Part shown: positions 44,333-53,703 of the stretch, piece by piece
Position numbering within the stretch: the stretch's first letter is position 1
How the letters are laid out: the number at the start of each line of letters is the position of its first letter
Assembly: GCA_028284045.1 (NCBI GenBank)
Contig: JANQSN010000029.1
Location: 62,001-126,000, forward strand
Direction of reading: 5' to 3'
Origin: Alphaproteobacteria bacterium
Lineage (GTDB): Bacteria > Pseudomonadota > Alphaproteobacteria > DSM-16000 > Inquilinaceae
DNA: 64,000 nucleotides
Program-made: the position numbers and the translations under genes
Notes under the pieces: model-generated
Databases searched by the model: none
Told to the model about the DNA's origin: nothing
What the model saw: the letters and a program-made list of their open reading frames with translations, nothing else

Positions 44333-46149
44333 CCCCGGCGCCCGACGCGCCGCCGCGGGACGAGACCGCCGAGCGCTGGGGCGATGCCGTGCGCGCGGCC
44401 CGTCTCGTCGCGGTCGACCCCGCCGGCATCGGCGGCATCGTGCTGCGTGCCCATGCCGGGCCGGTGCGCGAACGCTGGCTGGCGCTGTTGCAGGGCGCGC
44501 TGGCCGAGGGCACGCCGCTGCGCCGGCTGCCGGTGCGCGCCGGCGACGACCGGCTGCTCGGCGGGCTCGACCTGGCGGAGACGTTGCGCCTTGGACGCCC
44601 GGTGCTGGAACGCGGCCTGTTGGCGGACTGCGACGGCGGCATCGTCGTCGCCGCGATGGCGGAGCGCATGACCGCCGGCACCGCCGCCCGCCTGGCCGCT
44701 GCCCTCGATACCAGCAGCGTGCACCTGGAGCGCGACGGCCTGGCCGCGCGCCTGACCACCCGCATCGGCGTGGTGGCGCTGGACGAAGGCATTGCGGAGG
44801 ACGAACGGCCACCCCCGGCGCTGGCGGAGCGGCTCGGCTGCCATCTCGACCTGACGCCGGTCGGCGTCACCGCCAGCGAGGACCTGTCGGCCGCGCTGGA
44901 GGGCACCGAGGAGACCGCCGCCGCGCGGTCGCGCTTGGGCCGCGTAGCGGTCGACGGCGAGATCCTCGCCGCCCTGGTGGCGGCGGCCGCGGCGCTGGGC
45001 ATCGGGTCGCTGCGCGCGCCCAGCCTGGCGCTGAAGGCCGCCCGCGCCGCCGCCGCGCTGGACGGGCGCGACCAGGTGGCGCCCGAAGACGCGGAACTGG
45101 CGGCGCGGCTGGTCCTGGCACCGCGCGCCACCTGCCTGCCGGCCCTGCCGGAGGACACAGCGCCCGAGGAAGACCAGGCCGAAGAGCCGGACGAGGCGCC
45201 GGAGGACGACGCCGACACCCCGGCCGGGGAGGACGACAGCGAACCCGACCGCCTGGAAGACCGCGTGCTCGCCGCCGCCGCCGCCGCAATCCCGGCGGAC
45301 CTGCTGGCGCTGTTGAACCTGTCCCAGGGCGGCCGCCGGCCACCGCGCGCCAGCGGCCCCGCCGGCGCGCCGCAGAAATCGCTCAGCCGCGGCCGTCCGC
45401 TGGGCACCCGCCAGGGCCGCCCCGGTGGCGGCGTGCGGCTGAACGTCGTGGAGACCCTGCGCGCCGCCGCCCCCTGGCAGCCGGTGCGCCGCGCCCGCCA
45501 GGGCGACGACGCCGCTGCGGACACCGGGCGCCGCGTGCTGGTGCGGCCCGACGACTTCCGCATCAACGCGTTCAAGCAGCGCTCCGAAAGCACGGCGATC
45601 TTCCTGGTCGACGCGTCGGGCTCCGCCGCCTTGCACCGGCTGGCGGAGGCCAAGGGCGCGGTGGAGACGCTGCTGGCGGACTGCTACATCCGCCGCGAGC
45701 AGGTGGCGCTGATCGCCTTCCGCGGCCAGACGGCCGACCTGCTGCTGCCACCGACCCGCTCTCTGGTGCGCGCCAAGCGAAGCCTGTCGGGTCTGCCCGG
45801 CGGCGGTGGCACACCGCTCGCCGCCGGCATCGATGCCGGGGTGGCGCTGGCCGAGGCGCTGTCGCGCAAGGGCCGCACGCCGATCCTGGTGCTGTTGACC
45901 GACGGGCGCGCCAATATCGCCCGCGACGGCAGCCCAGGACGCGAGCAGGCCGGCGCCGACGCGCTGGCCGCCGCCCGCGCCGTGCACCTCGCCGGCCTGC
46001 CGGCGCTGCTGATCGACATGGCGCCCCGCCCGCAGCCCGCCGCCCAGGCGCTGGCGATGGCGATGGCGGCGCGCTATCTGGCCTTGCCCCACGCCGATCC
46101 CGGCACAGTCTCTCAAGCGGTCCGCGTGACCGCCGCCGAAGCGGCCTGA
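44329..46149 (+). CDS. bchD: Magnesium chelatase subunit D
   Basis: 606 residues. An N-terminal inactive AAA+ domain related to BchI ([36 protein letters not shown]), an acidic/Pro linker ([20 protein letters not shown]) and a C-terminal von Willebrand A domain with the MIDAS motif [19 protein letters not shown] and [13 protein letters not shown]. It forms the double ring with BchI and bridges it to the porphyrin-binding BchH, which is not in this window. Confidence 0.97.
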   Translation: MTPAPDAPPRDETAERWGDAVRAARLVAVDPAGIGGIVLRAHAGPVRERWLALLQGALAEGTPLRRLPVRAGDDRLLGGLDLAETLRLGRPVLERGLLADCDGGIVVAAMAERMTAGTAARLAAALDTSSVHLERDGLAARLTTRIGVVALDEGIAEDERPPPALAERLGCHLDLTPVGVTASEDLSAALEGTEETAAARSRLGRVAVDGEILAALVAAAAALGIGSLRAPSLALKAARAAAALDGRDQVAPEDAELAARLVLAPRATCLPALPEDTAPEEDQAEEPDEAPEDDADTPAGEDDSEPDRLEDRVLAAAAAAIPADLLALLNLSQGGRRPPRASGPAGAPQKSLSRGRPLGTRQGRPGGGVRLNVVETLRAAAPWQPVRRARQGDDAAADTGRRVLVRPDDFRINAFKQRSESTAIFLVDASGSAALHRLAEAKGAVETLLADCYIRREQVALIAFRGQTADLLLPPTRSLVRAKRSLSGLPGGGGTPLAAGIDAGVALAEALSRKGRTPILVLLTDGRANIARDGSPGREQAGADALAAARAVHLAGLPALLIDMAPRPQPAAQALAMAMAARYLALPHADPGTVSQAVRVTAAEAA

Positions 46150-46153
46150 GGGC

Positions 46154-47143
46154 ATGACCGATCCGGCCGCCCGATCGCCGGTACCCCGGCCCGCCTCGGC
46201 CGGGCGGCCGGCCCGGCGGATCTGCGGAGCGTTGCCGATGCTGGACATGGCCCGTCCCGACTGGGAGACCGACGGCCGCGACTGGCCGAACCGCGAGGCC
46301 AGCCGCTTCGTGGAGGCCGGCGGACTGACCTGGCACGTCCAGACCCAGGGGACCGGGCCGGTCGCGCTGCTGCTGCACGGCACCGGCGCGGCGACGCATT
46401 CCTGGCGCGGCCTGATGCCGATCCTGGCGGAGAACTTCACCGTCATCGCCCCGGACCTGCCGGCGCATGGCTTCACCGGCCGCCCGCCGTCCTTCCGTCT
46501 GTCGTTGCCGGGCATGTCGCGGCTGATCGGCGCGTTGATGGAGCGGCTGGACGCCCGCCCCCACCTCGTCGTCGGCCACAGCGCCGGGGCGGCGATCGCC
46601 ATCCGCGCCAGCCTCGACGGCCGGTTGCGCCCGAAGGCGCTGGTCGGCCTGAACGCCGCGCTGCGCCCCTTTCGCGGGGCGGCGGGCGACGTCTTCCCGG
46701 TGCTGGCCAAGCTGTTGTTCCTCAACCCGCTGGCGCCGCGCGTCTTCGCCTGGGCCGGCCAGGAGCGCGCGCGGGTGGAAAAGCTGATGGCCGACACCGG
46801 CTCGGCCATCGATCCGGTGGGCCTCGACCTCTATGCCCGGCTGTTCGCCCGGCCCGGCCATGTCGCCGGCGCGCTGGGTATGATGGCCAATTGGAACCTG
46901 AAGCCGGTGGAGCGCATGCTGGCCCGGCTGCAGCCGCCGCTGTTGCTGGTGGCGGCGGAAAAGGACCGCGCGGTGCCGCCGGAGGATGCCGCCGGCATCG
47001 CCGCCCGCGCCCCGGTGGGCGAGGTGCTGGCGCTGGCCGATCTCGGCCATCTGGCGCATGAGGAAGCGCCGGCGGTGGTCGCCGACATCCTGGTCCGCTT
47101 CGCCGCACGGGTCGGCATCCTGTCCGGCGGGGACCCGACGTGA
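46154..47143 (+). CDS. bchO: BchO-type alpha/beta hydrolase
   Basis: 329 residues with the alpha/beta hydrolase core: LLLHGTGAATHSWRGLMPILAE, the nucleophile elbow VVGHSAGAAIAIR, a late Asp region (LLLVAAEKDRAVPPEDA) and a C-terminal His (DLGHLAHEEAP). The segment WETDGRDWPNREASRFVEAGGLTWHVQ is typical of BchO, a photosynthesis-cluster protein of uncertain exact role near the Mg-chelatase step. ATG 46238 (MLDMARPDW) is a good alternative start, since the first 28 residues look non-conserved. Confidence 0.9.
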   Translation: MTDPAARSPVPRPASAGRPARRICGALPMLDMARPDWETDGRDWPNREASRFVEAGGLTWHVQTQGTGPVALLLHGTGAATHSWRGLMPILAENFTVIAPDLPAHGFTGRPPSFRLSLPGMSRLIGALMERLDARPHLVVGHSAGAAIAIRASLDGRLRPKALVGLNAALRPFRGAAGDVFPVLAKLLFLNPLAPRVFAWAGQERARVEKLMADTGSAIDPVGLDLYARLFARPGHVAGALGMMANWNLKPVERMLARLQPPLLLVAAEKDRAVPPEDAAGIAARAPVGEVLALADLGHLAHEEAPAVVADILVRFAARVGILSGGDPT

Positions 47144-48486
47144 GCGCGGCCGTCCCCGGCACCGTCGACGCGTCGGCCCGGCCGGCCGACCATCCGCTGC
47201 GCCGCACGCTGAACGACGAGGTGCATGCCCGGCCGCCGACGCCGCTGCGCACGCCGGCCCGGGTGTCCTACATCGCGCTCTTGTCGGACGGGGCCGGCGA
47301 CGCGGCGGCGCGGACCATGGTCGGCGACCTCGCCGGGCGCTATCCCGGCGTCTACCAACCGCCGCCGGAGGCCAGCCACTACAGCGCCGATCTCGGCCCC
47401 TTCCAGGTAATCTGGGAGAAGCACAGCGAATTCCAGCGCTACACCTTCGTCGTGGAGTCCGACGGCGCCCACGCCTTCGACCAGCCGGCGATCCGCGCGG
47501 TGCCGGCCGACTGGCTAGGCAGCCTGGACGGCGAGACCGTCATGGCCGCCCATGTCGCGGTGCTGCGCGAGAACGACATCGCGGACACCTGCCCGCCCGA
47601 CCGCGTCACCCATCAGGCGGAGATCGCCGAGCGGTTCTTCCGGGGCAACCTGATGCTGGGCGCCGACGTCACCGGCCGCCGCGGCACGTCGCTCAGCGAT
47701 TTCCGCATCCATGCCGACGGCTTCAGCCGGTTCGTCATCGTCAACCGGGCGCTGAACGCCTATCAGACGGGCCGGATGGTCCAGCGGCTGTTGGAGATGG
47801 ACACCTACCGCATCCTGGCGCTGATGGCCCTGCCGCTGGCGCAGAAGCTCACCCCCTTCCTGACGGAGCGGGAGCGCGAGCTGGCGCGGATCGCCGCGGC
47901 CTTGTCCGCGCCGAGCGGAGCGGACGAGCAGGCGCTGCTGGAACGGCTGACCGGCCTCGCCGCGGAGATCGAGACAACCAAGACCGAGACCAGCTTCCGC
48001 TTCGACGCGGCAGCGGCCTATTACGGCCTGGTGCGCGCCCGCATCCACGAGCTGCGCGAGGACCGCATCGAGGGGCTGCAGACCTTCGAGGAGTTCACCG
48101 AGCGGCGGCTCGCCCCGGCGATGAACACCTGCGCGGCCGTCTCCGACCGGCAGGAGAGCCTGTCGGCGCGCATGTCGCGGGCGACGCAACTGCTGTCGAC
48201 CCGCGTCGACATCCAGCGGCAGACCCAGAACCGCGCACTGCTGCAGAGCATGAACAACCGGGCGCGGCTGCAGCTTCGCCTGCAGGAGACGGTGGAGGGC
48301 CTGTCCACCGCCGCCATCACCTATTACGTCGTCGGCCTGATCGGCTACGGCGCGGAGGCGCTGACCCGCTGGCTGCCCTGGCTCGACCCGAAGCTCGCCA
48401 TGGGCCTCAGCATCCCGGTCGTCGGCGGCCTGATCTGGGCCGGCGTCCGCCGCGCCCGCCGCCGCCTGATGCGCGACGCCGCCTGA
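47140..48486 (+). CDS. DUF3422 membrane protein
   Basis: 448 residues from GTG 47140, overlapping the bchO stop. The DUF3422 signature is seen: HPLRRTLNDEVHARPPTPL, YSADLGPFQVIWEKHSEFQRYTFV, DTCPPDRVTHQAEIAERFFRGN and SDFRIHADGFSRFVIVNRAL. A coiled coil and two C-terminal transmembrane helices (AAITYYVVGLIGYGAEAL; LAMGLSIPVVGGLIWAGV) follow, resembling a membrane-anchored sensor or scaffold. Function unknown. Its coupling to bchO within a photosynthesis cluster is notable. Confidence 0.9.
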   Translation: MSAAVPGTVDASARPADHPLRRTLNDEVHARPPTPLRTPARVSYIALLSDGAGDAAARTMVGDLAGRYPGVYQPPPEASHYSADLGPFQVIWEKHSEFQRYTFVVESDGAHAFDQPAIRAVPADWLGSLDGETVMAAHVAVLRENDIADTCPPDRVTHQAEIAERFFRGNLMLGADVTGRRGTSLSDFRIHADGFSRFVIVNRALNAYQTGRMVQRLLEMDTYRILALMALPLAQKLTPFLTERERELARIAAALSAPSGADEQALLERLTGLAAEIETTKTETSFRFDAAAAYYGLVRARIHELREDRIEGLQTFEEFTERRLAPAMNTCAAVSDRQESLSARMSRATQLLSTRVDIQRQTQNRALLQSMNNRARLQLRLQETVEGLSTAAITYYVVGLIGYGAEALTRWLPWLDPKLAMGLSIPVVGGLIWAGVRRARRRLMRDAA

Positions 48487-48525
48487 CCGGACGGCGTCGG
48501 TCGCGGCGCTGTCTGTCCGTCAGAG

Positions 48526-48580
48526 TTGACATCGATCAGTGTCAACCTGACTTGTCAGTTGGCGGCATTCGCCCTAGACT
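48526..48580 (+). promoter_or_regulatory. crtIB promoter with TGTCA palindrome
   Basis: TTGACA-N8-TGTCAA (48526-48545) is a perfect interrupted palindrome. A further TGTCA follows inside the -35 box TTGTCA (48552-48557); with a 17-bp spacer the -10 is TAGACT (48575-48580). The predicted start falls at or just before the crtI ATG (48589), implying a leaderless or very short leader transcript. The palindrome may be a repressor site. Confidence 0.5.
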
Positions 48581-48588
48581 GATGCACC

Positions 48589-50154
48589 ATGTTGGACGTC
48601 TCGCCTCCCTCGCTCGGCGGACCCCCCGCCGATGTGACCGACCCGCCAGGCCCGTATCCTTCCCAGCCCAATGCCCCGCACGCCGTCGTCATCGGCAGCG
48701 GCTTCGGCGGGCTGGCGGCGGCCGTGCGCCTGGGCGCGCGCGGCTACCGCGTCACCGTGCTGGAGAAGCTCGACCAGCCCGGTGGGCGGGCCTATGTCCA
48801 CCGGCAGAACGGCTTCACCTTCGATGCCGGGCCGACGATGATCACCGCGCCCTTCCTGTTCGAGGAGCTGTGGGCGCTGGCCGGCCGCCGCTTCCAGGAC
48901 GACATGGCGCTGGCGGCGATGGATCCGTTTTACGTCATCCGCTTCGCCGACGGATCGTCCTTCCGCTACACCGGCGATCCCGAGGCCATGGAGGCGGAAA
49001 TCGCCCGCTTCGCCCCCGGCGATGTCGAGGGCTACCGCCGCTTCATGAAGGAGAGCGAGCGGATCTTCCGCATCGGCTTCGAGAAGTTCGGCCATGTGCC
49101 CTTCGGCAGCGTCGCCGACATGCTGCGCGTCGCGCCGGAGCTGGTGCGGCTGGGCGGCCACCGCTCGGTCTGGGGCCTGGTCAGCCGCTACATCAAGGAC
49201 GAGCGGCTGCGCATCGTCTTCAGCTTCCATCCGCTGCTGATCGGCGGCAACCCGTTCAGCGTCACCTCGGTCTACTGCCTGATCGCGTTCCTGGAACGCA
49301 AATGGGGCGTGCATTTCGCCATGGGCGGCACCGGCCGGCTGGTCACCGGGCTGGTCGACCTGATCCGCCATCAGGGCGGCACGGTGCGCCTGAACGCCCC
49401 CGTCGAGGAAATCCTGCTGGAGGGCCGCACGGCCGTCGGCGTGCGCCTGGCGTCGGGCGAGCGGATCCCCGCCGCCATCGTCGTCTCCAACGCCGACCCC
49501 GCCTGGACCTACCGCCACATGCTGCCGGCGACGGCGCGCCGGCACTGGACCGACGCCAAGATCGAGCGCGGCCGCTACTCCATGAGCCTGTTCGTCTGGT
49601 ATTTCGGCACCAACCGGCGCTACGAGACGGTCGACCACCACACGATCCTGCTCGGCCCCCGCTACCGCGGCCTGGTGCACGACATCTTCAAGCGGCACAT
49701 CCTGCCGGAGGATTTCAGCCTCTACCTGCACCGGCCGACCGCCACCGACCCGTCGTTGGCCCCGCCGGGCTGCGACACCTTCTACGTGCTGTCGCCGGTG
49801 CCCAATCTGAAGAGCGATGTCGACTGGCAGACAGCGGCAGAGCCCTATCGCCGGTCCATCGCCGACTTCCTGGGCCGCACCCTGCTGCCCGGGCTGGACG
49901 AGGCGGTGGTCGCCTCGCACATGCTGACGCCGCAGGGCTTCCAGGACCGGCTGTGGTCGTTCCGGGGAGCGGCCTTCGCGCTGGAGCCGGTGTTGATGCA
50001 GAGCGCCTGGTTCCGGCCGCACAACGAAAGCGAAGACATCCGCCATCTCTATCTGGTGGGCGCGGGCACCCATCCCGGCGGCGGCGTGCCGGGCGTGTTG
50101 TCCTCCGCCCGCGTTCTGGACACCGTGGTTCCCGATGCTGTGGCCTTTGCCTGA
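48589..50154 (+). CDS. crtI: Phytoene desaturase (CrtI type)
   Basis: 521 residues. Dinucleotide-binding N-terminus VVIGSGFGGLAAAVRLGARGYRVTVLEKLDQPGGRAYV, then FDAGPTMITAPFLFEELW, RIVFSFHPLLIGGNPF and the C-terminal CrtI motif LYLVGAGTHPGGGVPGVLSSAR. It introduces double bonds into phytoene; the number of steps (neurosporene or lycopene) cannot be read from sequence by eye. About 30 residues precede the FAD motif; GTG 48634 is an alternative start. Overlaps crtB by 20 bp. Confidence 0.95.
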   Translation: MLDVSPPSLGGPPADVTDPPGPYPSQPNAPHAVVIGSGFGGLAAAVRLGARGYRVTVLEKLDQPGGRAYVHRQNGFTFDAGPTMITAPFLFEELWALAGRRFQDDMALAAMDPFYVIRFADGSSFRYTGDPEAMEAEIARFAPGDVEGYRRFMKESERIFRIGFEKFGHVPFGSVADMLRVAPELVRLGGHRSVWGLVSRYIKDERLRIVFSFHPLLIGGNPFSVTSVYCLIAFLERKWGVHFAMGGTGRLVTGLVDLIRHQGGTVRLNAPVEEILLEGRTAVGVRLASGERIPAAIVVSNADPAWTYRHMLPATARRHWTDAKIERGRYSMSLFVWYFGTNRRYETVDHHTILLGPRYRGLVHDIFKRHILPEDFSLYLHRPTATDPSLAPPGCDTFYVLSPVPNLKSDVDWQTAAEPYRRSIADFLGRTLLPGLDEAVVASHMLTPQGFQDRLWSFRGAAFALEPVLMQSAWFRPHNESEDIRHLYLVGAGTHPGGGVPGVLSSARVLDTVVPDAVAFA

Positions 50155-51232
50155 GCCGCCGGCGGCCCCGCCGGTCCCGGTGGCGGTCGATCCGGCCGCC
50201 GCCGACCTCGACGCCTGCCGGTCGCTGATCCGCACCGGCTCGCGCAGCTTCTTCACCGCCTCGCTGCTGCTGCCGCGCCGCGTGCGCGATCCGGCCTATG
50301 CGCTCTACGCCTTCTGCCGGCTGGCCGACGACGCGGTCGACGAGACCGGACAGCACCTGAACGAGGTGGCCGGGCTGCGCCAGCGGCTCGACCGCATCTA
50401 TGACGGCCGGCCGCTCGCCGCACCCGCCGACCGGGCGTTCGCCCGGGTCGTCGCCGACCACGCCATGCCCAAGGCTTTGCCGGCGGCCCTGTTGGAAGGG
50501 CTGCAATGGGATGCCGACGGCCGCCGCTATCACACGCTGAGCGAGCTTTACGCCTATGCGGCGCGGGTCGCCGGCTCCGTCGGGGCGATGATGACGGTGC
50601 TGATGGGCGTGCGCCGGTCGTCTATCCTGGCCCGGGCGTGCGATCTCGGCGTCGCCATGCAGCTCACCAACATCGCCCGCGATGTCGGGGAGGATGCGCG
50701 TGCGGGCCGGGTCTATCTGCCGCTGTGCTGGCTGCGCGAAGCCGGCATCGATGTCGAGGCCTGGCTGGCGCGGCCCGCCTTTACCCCGGCGCTGGGCCAA
50801 GTCGTCGACCGCCTGTTGAAGGTCGCCGACGCGCTCTACCGCCGGTCGGTGCCGGGCATCGGCGGCCTGCCCGCCGTCTGCCGGCCGGCGATCCTGGCGG
50901 CCCGCCTGCTCTATGCGGAGATCGGGTGCGAGGTGGCGCGCCGCGGCCACGACAGCGTGTCCAGCCGCGCCGTGGTCGGTCTGTCGCGCAAGCTGGCCCT
51001 GGTCAGCGGCGCGGCGGCAGCCAGCCCGCTGGCCCGTGGCCGCACCGACATGCCCGCCCTGGAAGAGGTTCGCTTCCTGGTGGAGGCGGTCACCGCGCTG
51101 GGCGCCGGTGCCGCGGCGGAGGAAGACGCCGTCGCCTGGTGGCAGCTCGGCGAGCGCATCGGCCGCGTGATGGAGCTGTTCAAGGAACTGGAACAGCGGG
51201 ACTTGGCGACGCGGGCGGAGCGCTTGCGCTGA
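50135..51232 (+). CDS. crtB: Phytoene synthase
   Basis: Condenses two geranylgeranyl diphosphates to phytoene. The 365-residue protein has the two Asp-rich Mg motifs ADDAVDE and NIARDVGEDARAGRVYLP, plus RSFFTASLLLPRRVRDPAYALYAFCR and YAARVAGSVGAMM. Its first codons overlap the crtI end. Its last 53 bp overlap, on the opposite strand, the end of the asparagine synthetase gene. Confidence 0.95.
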   Translation: MLWPLPEPPAAPPVPVAVDPAAADLDACRSLIRTGSRSFFTASLLLPRRVRDPAYALYAFCRLADDAVDETGQHLNEVAGLRQRLDRIYDGRPLAAPADRAFARVVADHAMPKALPAALLEGLQWDADGRRYHTLSELYAYAARVAGSVGAMMTVLMGVRRSSILARACDLGVAMQLTNIARDVGEDARAGRVYLPLCWLREAGIDVEAWLARPAFTPALGQVVDRLLKVADALYRRSVPGIGGLPAVCRPAILAARLLYAEIGCEVARRGHDSVSSRAVVGLSRKLALVSGAAAASPLARGRTDMPALEEVRFLVEAVTALGAGAAAEEDAVAWWQLGERIGRVMELFKELEQRDLATRAERLR

Positions 51233-53147
51233 CAGGCGCCGCCTGCGCGCGCCACCACGCGGCCGCCATCAGCACCGGCCACAACGCATATTGGTGATTG
51301 GCGCGGCCGGCGAGGTGATCGGCCCATAGCGCGCGGATCGGCGCCGGCTCGATGGGGCCGAGCACCGTCAGGCCGGCCGGCGTCAGCAGATCCTCCGCCC
51401 AATCGCGCAAAGGCCCGCGCAGCCAGCGGTGCAGCGGCACGGCGAAGCCGCTCTTCGGCCGGCGGGTCAAGGCCGGCGGCACATGCCGGTCGAGGATCGC
51501 GCGCAGCGGCCGCTTGGTCTCGCCGCCCGACAGCCGCTCCGCCGGTGCCAGCGCCCAGGCCCGGGCGATCACCCGGTGGTCGAGCAGCGGCACCCGCGCC
51601 TCCAGCCCCACCGCCATGGTCGCCCGGTCGACCTTCGTCAGAATATCGCCGGCCAGATAGGTCTCCACATCGCGGACCTGCATCGCCAGCGCCGCCGGCC
51701 AGCCTGCCGGCGGATCGGCGCCATAGAGAAGGTCGCCGGGCGGCTCCACCGGATCGCCGAGCGGCAGGGCCGCACCCGGCCATTGGCCGACCAGCGACGG
51801 GTAGACCGCCGCCGGGTCGTCCACCGCCAGCGACCGCGCCAACTTGTGCAGCTTCTCGCCGGCCTGGCGGGGTCTGAGACGCCGCGGCAAGGCCGCCGCC
51901 ACCCGATCCCAGGCCGCCGGGACCGGACCCGCGAGGCCGCGCGAAACCCCCCGGCGAACGGACCGCGGCAGCGCCCGCGTCAGCCGGTCCAGCCGCGCGG
52001 CCAGGCGGTGGCGGTTGTAGCCGGCAAAAGTCTCGTCGCCGCCGTCGCCGCTCAACGCCACCACGACATGCTGGCGGGCCATCGCGGCGATCAGCGCCGT
52101 CGGGATCGCCGAGGCGTCGGCGAAGGGCTCATCGAACAGCGACGGCAACCGCGCGACGACGTCCAGCGCCGTCGCCTCGTCGACGATCAGCTCCGTGTGC
52201 TCGGTCCCGAGATGCCGGGCGACCGCGCGTGCCGACGCCGACTCGTCATAGTCGCGGTCGGCGAACCCGATGGTGAAGGTGCGGATCGGCCGGTCGCTGG
52301 CGCGCGCCATCAAGGCGGTCACCGTCGTGCTGTCGATGCCGCCCGACAGGAATGCGCCCACCGGCCGATCGGCCACCATGCGCCGGCCGACGGCGTCGGC
52401 GAGCAGCGCCTCCGTCTCGCGAAAGCCGGGGTCGCGCCGCGGCGCCGCCAGGCCCGCCGCCGCAATCTCGCGCGGATCCCAGTACCGGGTCTCCTCCACC
52501 CGACCGTCGGCCTTGATGGTCACCCGGCAGCCGGGCGGCACCTGGCGCAGGTCGGGATGGATCGACAGCGGCGGCGGCAGATGGCCGAGCCGGAGCAGTG
52601 CCGCCAGCGCCGCCGGCGCCATCGCCGGTCGGTAGTCGGGATGGGCGGCGATCGCCCGCAGCTCGGACGCGAAGACCACCGCACCGCCGACGCGGCCCCA
52701 CAGCAGCGGCTTGATGCCGACGCGGTCGCGCACCAGGGTCAACCGGCGGTCGCGGCGATCCCATAGCGCGAAGGCGAACATGCCCACACAACGCTCGACC
52801 GCCGCCGCCACCCCCCAGGCGTCGATGGCGGCCAACAGGACCTCGGTGTCGGACCCGCCGCGGAACCGCGCACCCTGGGCCGCCAGATCGTCCCTGAGGG
52901 CGGCGAAATTGTAGATCTCGCCGTTATAGGTGACGACGTAGCGGCCGCTGGGCGAAACCATCGGCTGACGGCCCGCCTCGCTGAGGTCGATGATCGCCAG
53001 TCGGCGGTGCGACAGCGCCAACCCGGCCGCCGGATCGCCCCACACCCCGTCGCCGTCCGGCCCGCGATGGGCCAGCGCCGCCGCCATCGCCGCAGCGATC
53101 GGCCGGGGATCGCCCCCGCCCTGCCAGATGCCCGCGATCCCGCACAT
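51180..53147 (-). CDS. asnB: Asparagine synthase (glutamine-hydrolysing)
   Basis: 655 residues. Exposed Cys2 of the class II amidotransferase (MCGIAGIW), HRGPDGDGVWGD, VVTYNGEIYNFAALRDDLAAQG and the synthetase PP-loop GAFLSGGIDSTTV, then SGDGGDETFAGYNRH. Such AsnB proteins often sit in polysaccharide or secondary-metabolite loci and may amidate a sugar or aminate another acid rather than make asparagine. Next to a NusG/RfaH-like factor upstream, 27 bp away. The Ala/Pro/Ser tail overlaps crtB antisense. Confidence 0.92.
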   Translation of the reverse strand: MCGIAGIWQGGGDPRPIAAAMAAALAHRGPDGDGVWGDPAAGLALSHRRLAIIDLSEAGRQPMVSPSGRYVVTYNGEIYNFAALRDDLAAQGARFRGGSDTEVLLAAIDAWGVAAAVERCVGMFAFALWDRRDRRLTLVRDRVGIKPLLWGRVGGAVVFASELRAIAAHPDYRPAMAPAALAALLRLGHLPPPLSIHPDLRQVPPGCRVTIKADGRVEETRYWDPREIAAAGLAAPRRDPGFRETEALLADAVGRRMVADRPVGAFLSGGIDSTTVTALMARASDRPIRTFTIGFADRDYDESASARAVARHLGTEHTELIVDEATALDVVARLPSLFDEPFADASAIPTALIAAMARQHVVVALSGDGGDETFAGYNRHRLAARLDRLTRALPRSVRRGVSRGLAGPVPAAWDRVAAALPRRLRPRQAGEKLHKLARSLAVDDPAAVYPSLVGQWPGAALPLGDPVEPPGDLLYGADPPAGWPAALAMQVRDVETYLAGDILTKVDRATMAVGLEARVPLLDHRVIARAWALAPAERLSGGETKRPLRAILDRHVPPALTRRPKSGFAVPLHRWLRGPLRDWAEDLLTPAGLTVLGPIEPAPIRALWADHLAGRANHQYALWPVLMAAAWWRAQAAPVSASAPPASPSPAVPVP

Positions 53148-53174
53148 CGCTCTAAGCCCCGGCCACGCTGGCGG

Positions 53175-53699
53175 TCACACCGCCTCGACGACCAGCGTGG
53201 GCACACGCACCCGCACCTGGCGGCCCATCAGGCTCAACAACAGCACCACGCGGTGATCGTCCATCGCGCAGTCGAACAGCCCCTCCAGCTCCGCAAAGGC
53301 GCCTTCGCGCACGCGCACCGCCTGGCCGGGCGCGAACGGCGGCGGGTTGGCCGGAATGGCGCCGTCCGGCGCCTCGCGCGCCTTGATCATCTCCACCAGC
53401 CCATCCGGCACCGGCGTCGGGCGGTCGGAGAACTGGACCAGGCGGCGCACCCCGAAGGTCGAGCGGATCGGCCGCCAGCGCTGGCGCGCGATGTCCAGGA
53501 GCACGAAGACATAGCCGGGGAAGAACGGCACCTGCACGTCCTCCACCCGCCGGGCATGGCGCCGCCGCTTCCAGATCTTCGGGCAATAGGCGTCGAAGCC
53601 CTGTCGGGCGAGATTGAGCAGCGCCGTCGCCTCGGCCCGCGGGTGCGTTTCTACCACGAACCAGCGGGACCCGTCCTCGTTCAGGGCCAAGTCGGACAT
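53175..53699 (-). CDS. NusG/RfaH-family antitermination factor
   Basis: 174 residues. NGN domain (RWFVVETHPRAEATALLNLARQGFDAYCPKIWKRRRHARRVEDVQVPFFPGYVFVLLD split across two strands and a helix) and a C-terminal KOW-like region (APGQAVRVREGAFAELEGLFDCAMDDHRVVLLLSLMG). RfaH-like members act on long polysaccharide operons by preventing pausing and termination. It is followed 27 bp later by asnB and preceded 4 bp by a winged-helix regulator, so the three form one unit. The KOW motif is clear, the specific target is not. Confidence 0.88.
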   Translation of the reverse strand: MSDLALNEDGSRWFVVETHPRAEATALLNLARQGFDAYCPKIWKRRRHARRVEDVQVPFFPGYVFVLLDIARQRWRPIRSTFGVRRLVQFSDRPTPVPDGLVEMIKAREAPDGAIPANPPPFAPGQAVRVREGAFAELEGLFDCAMDDHRVVLLLSLMGRQVRVRVPTLVVEAV

Positions 53700-53703
53700 G
53701 GGC

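Noticed and set aside
43720-46809. Open frame of 1029 codons on the minus strand
   Set aside because: Antisense shadow of bchI, bchD and bchO, Ser/Arg-rich, no recognisable domain.
46986-50228. Open frame of 1080 codons overlapping bchO, DUF3422 and crtI in another frame
   Set aside because: The three overlapped genes have clear families; the frame has low-complexity Arg/Pro/Ala composition and no homology.
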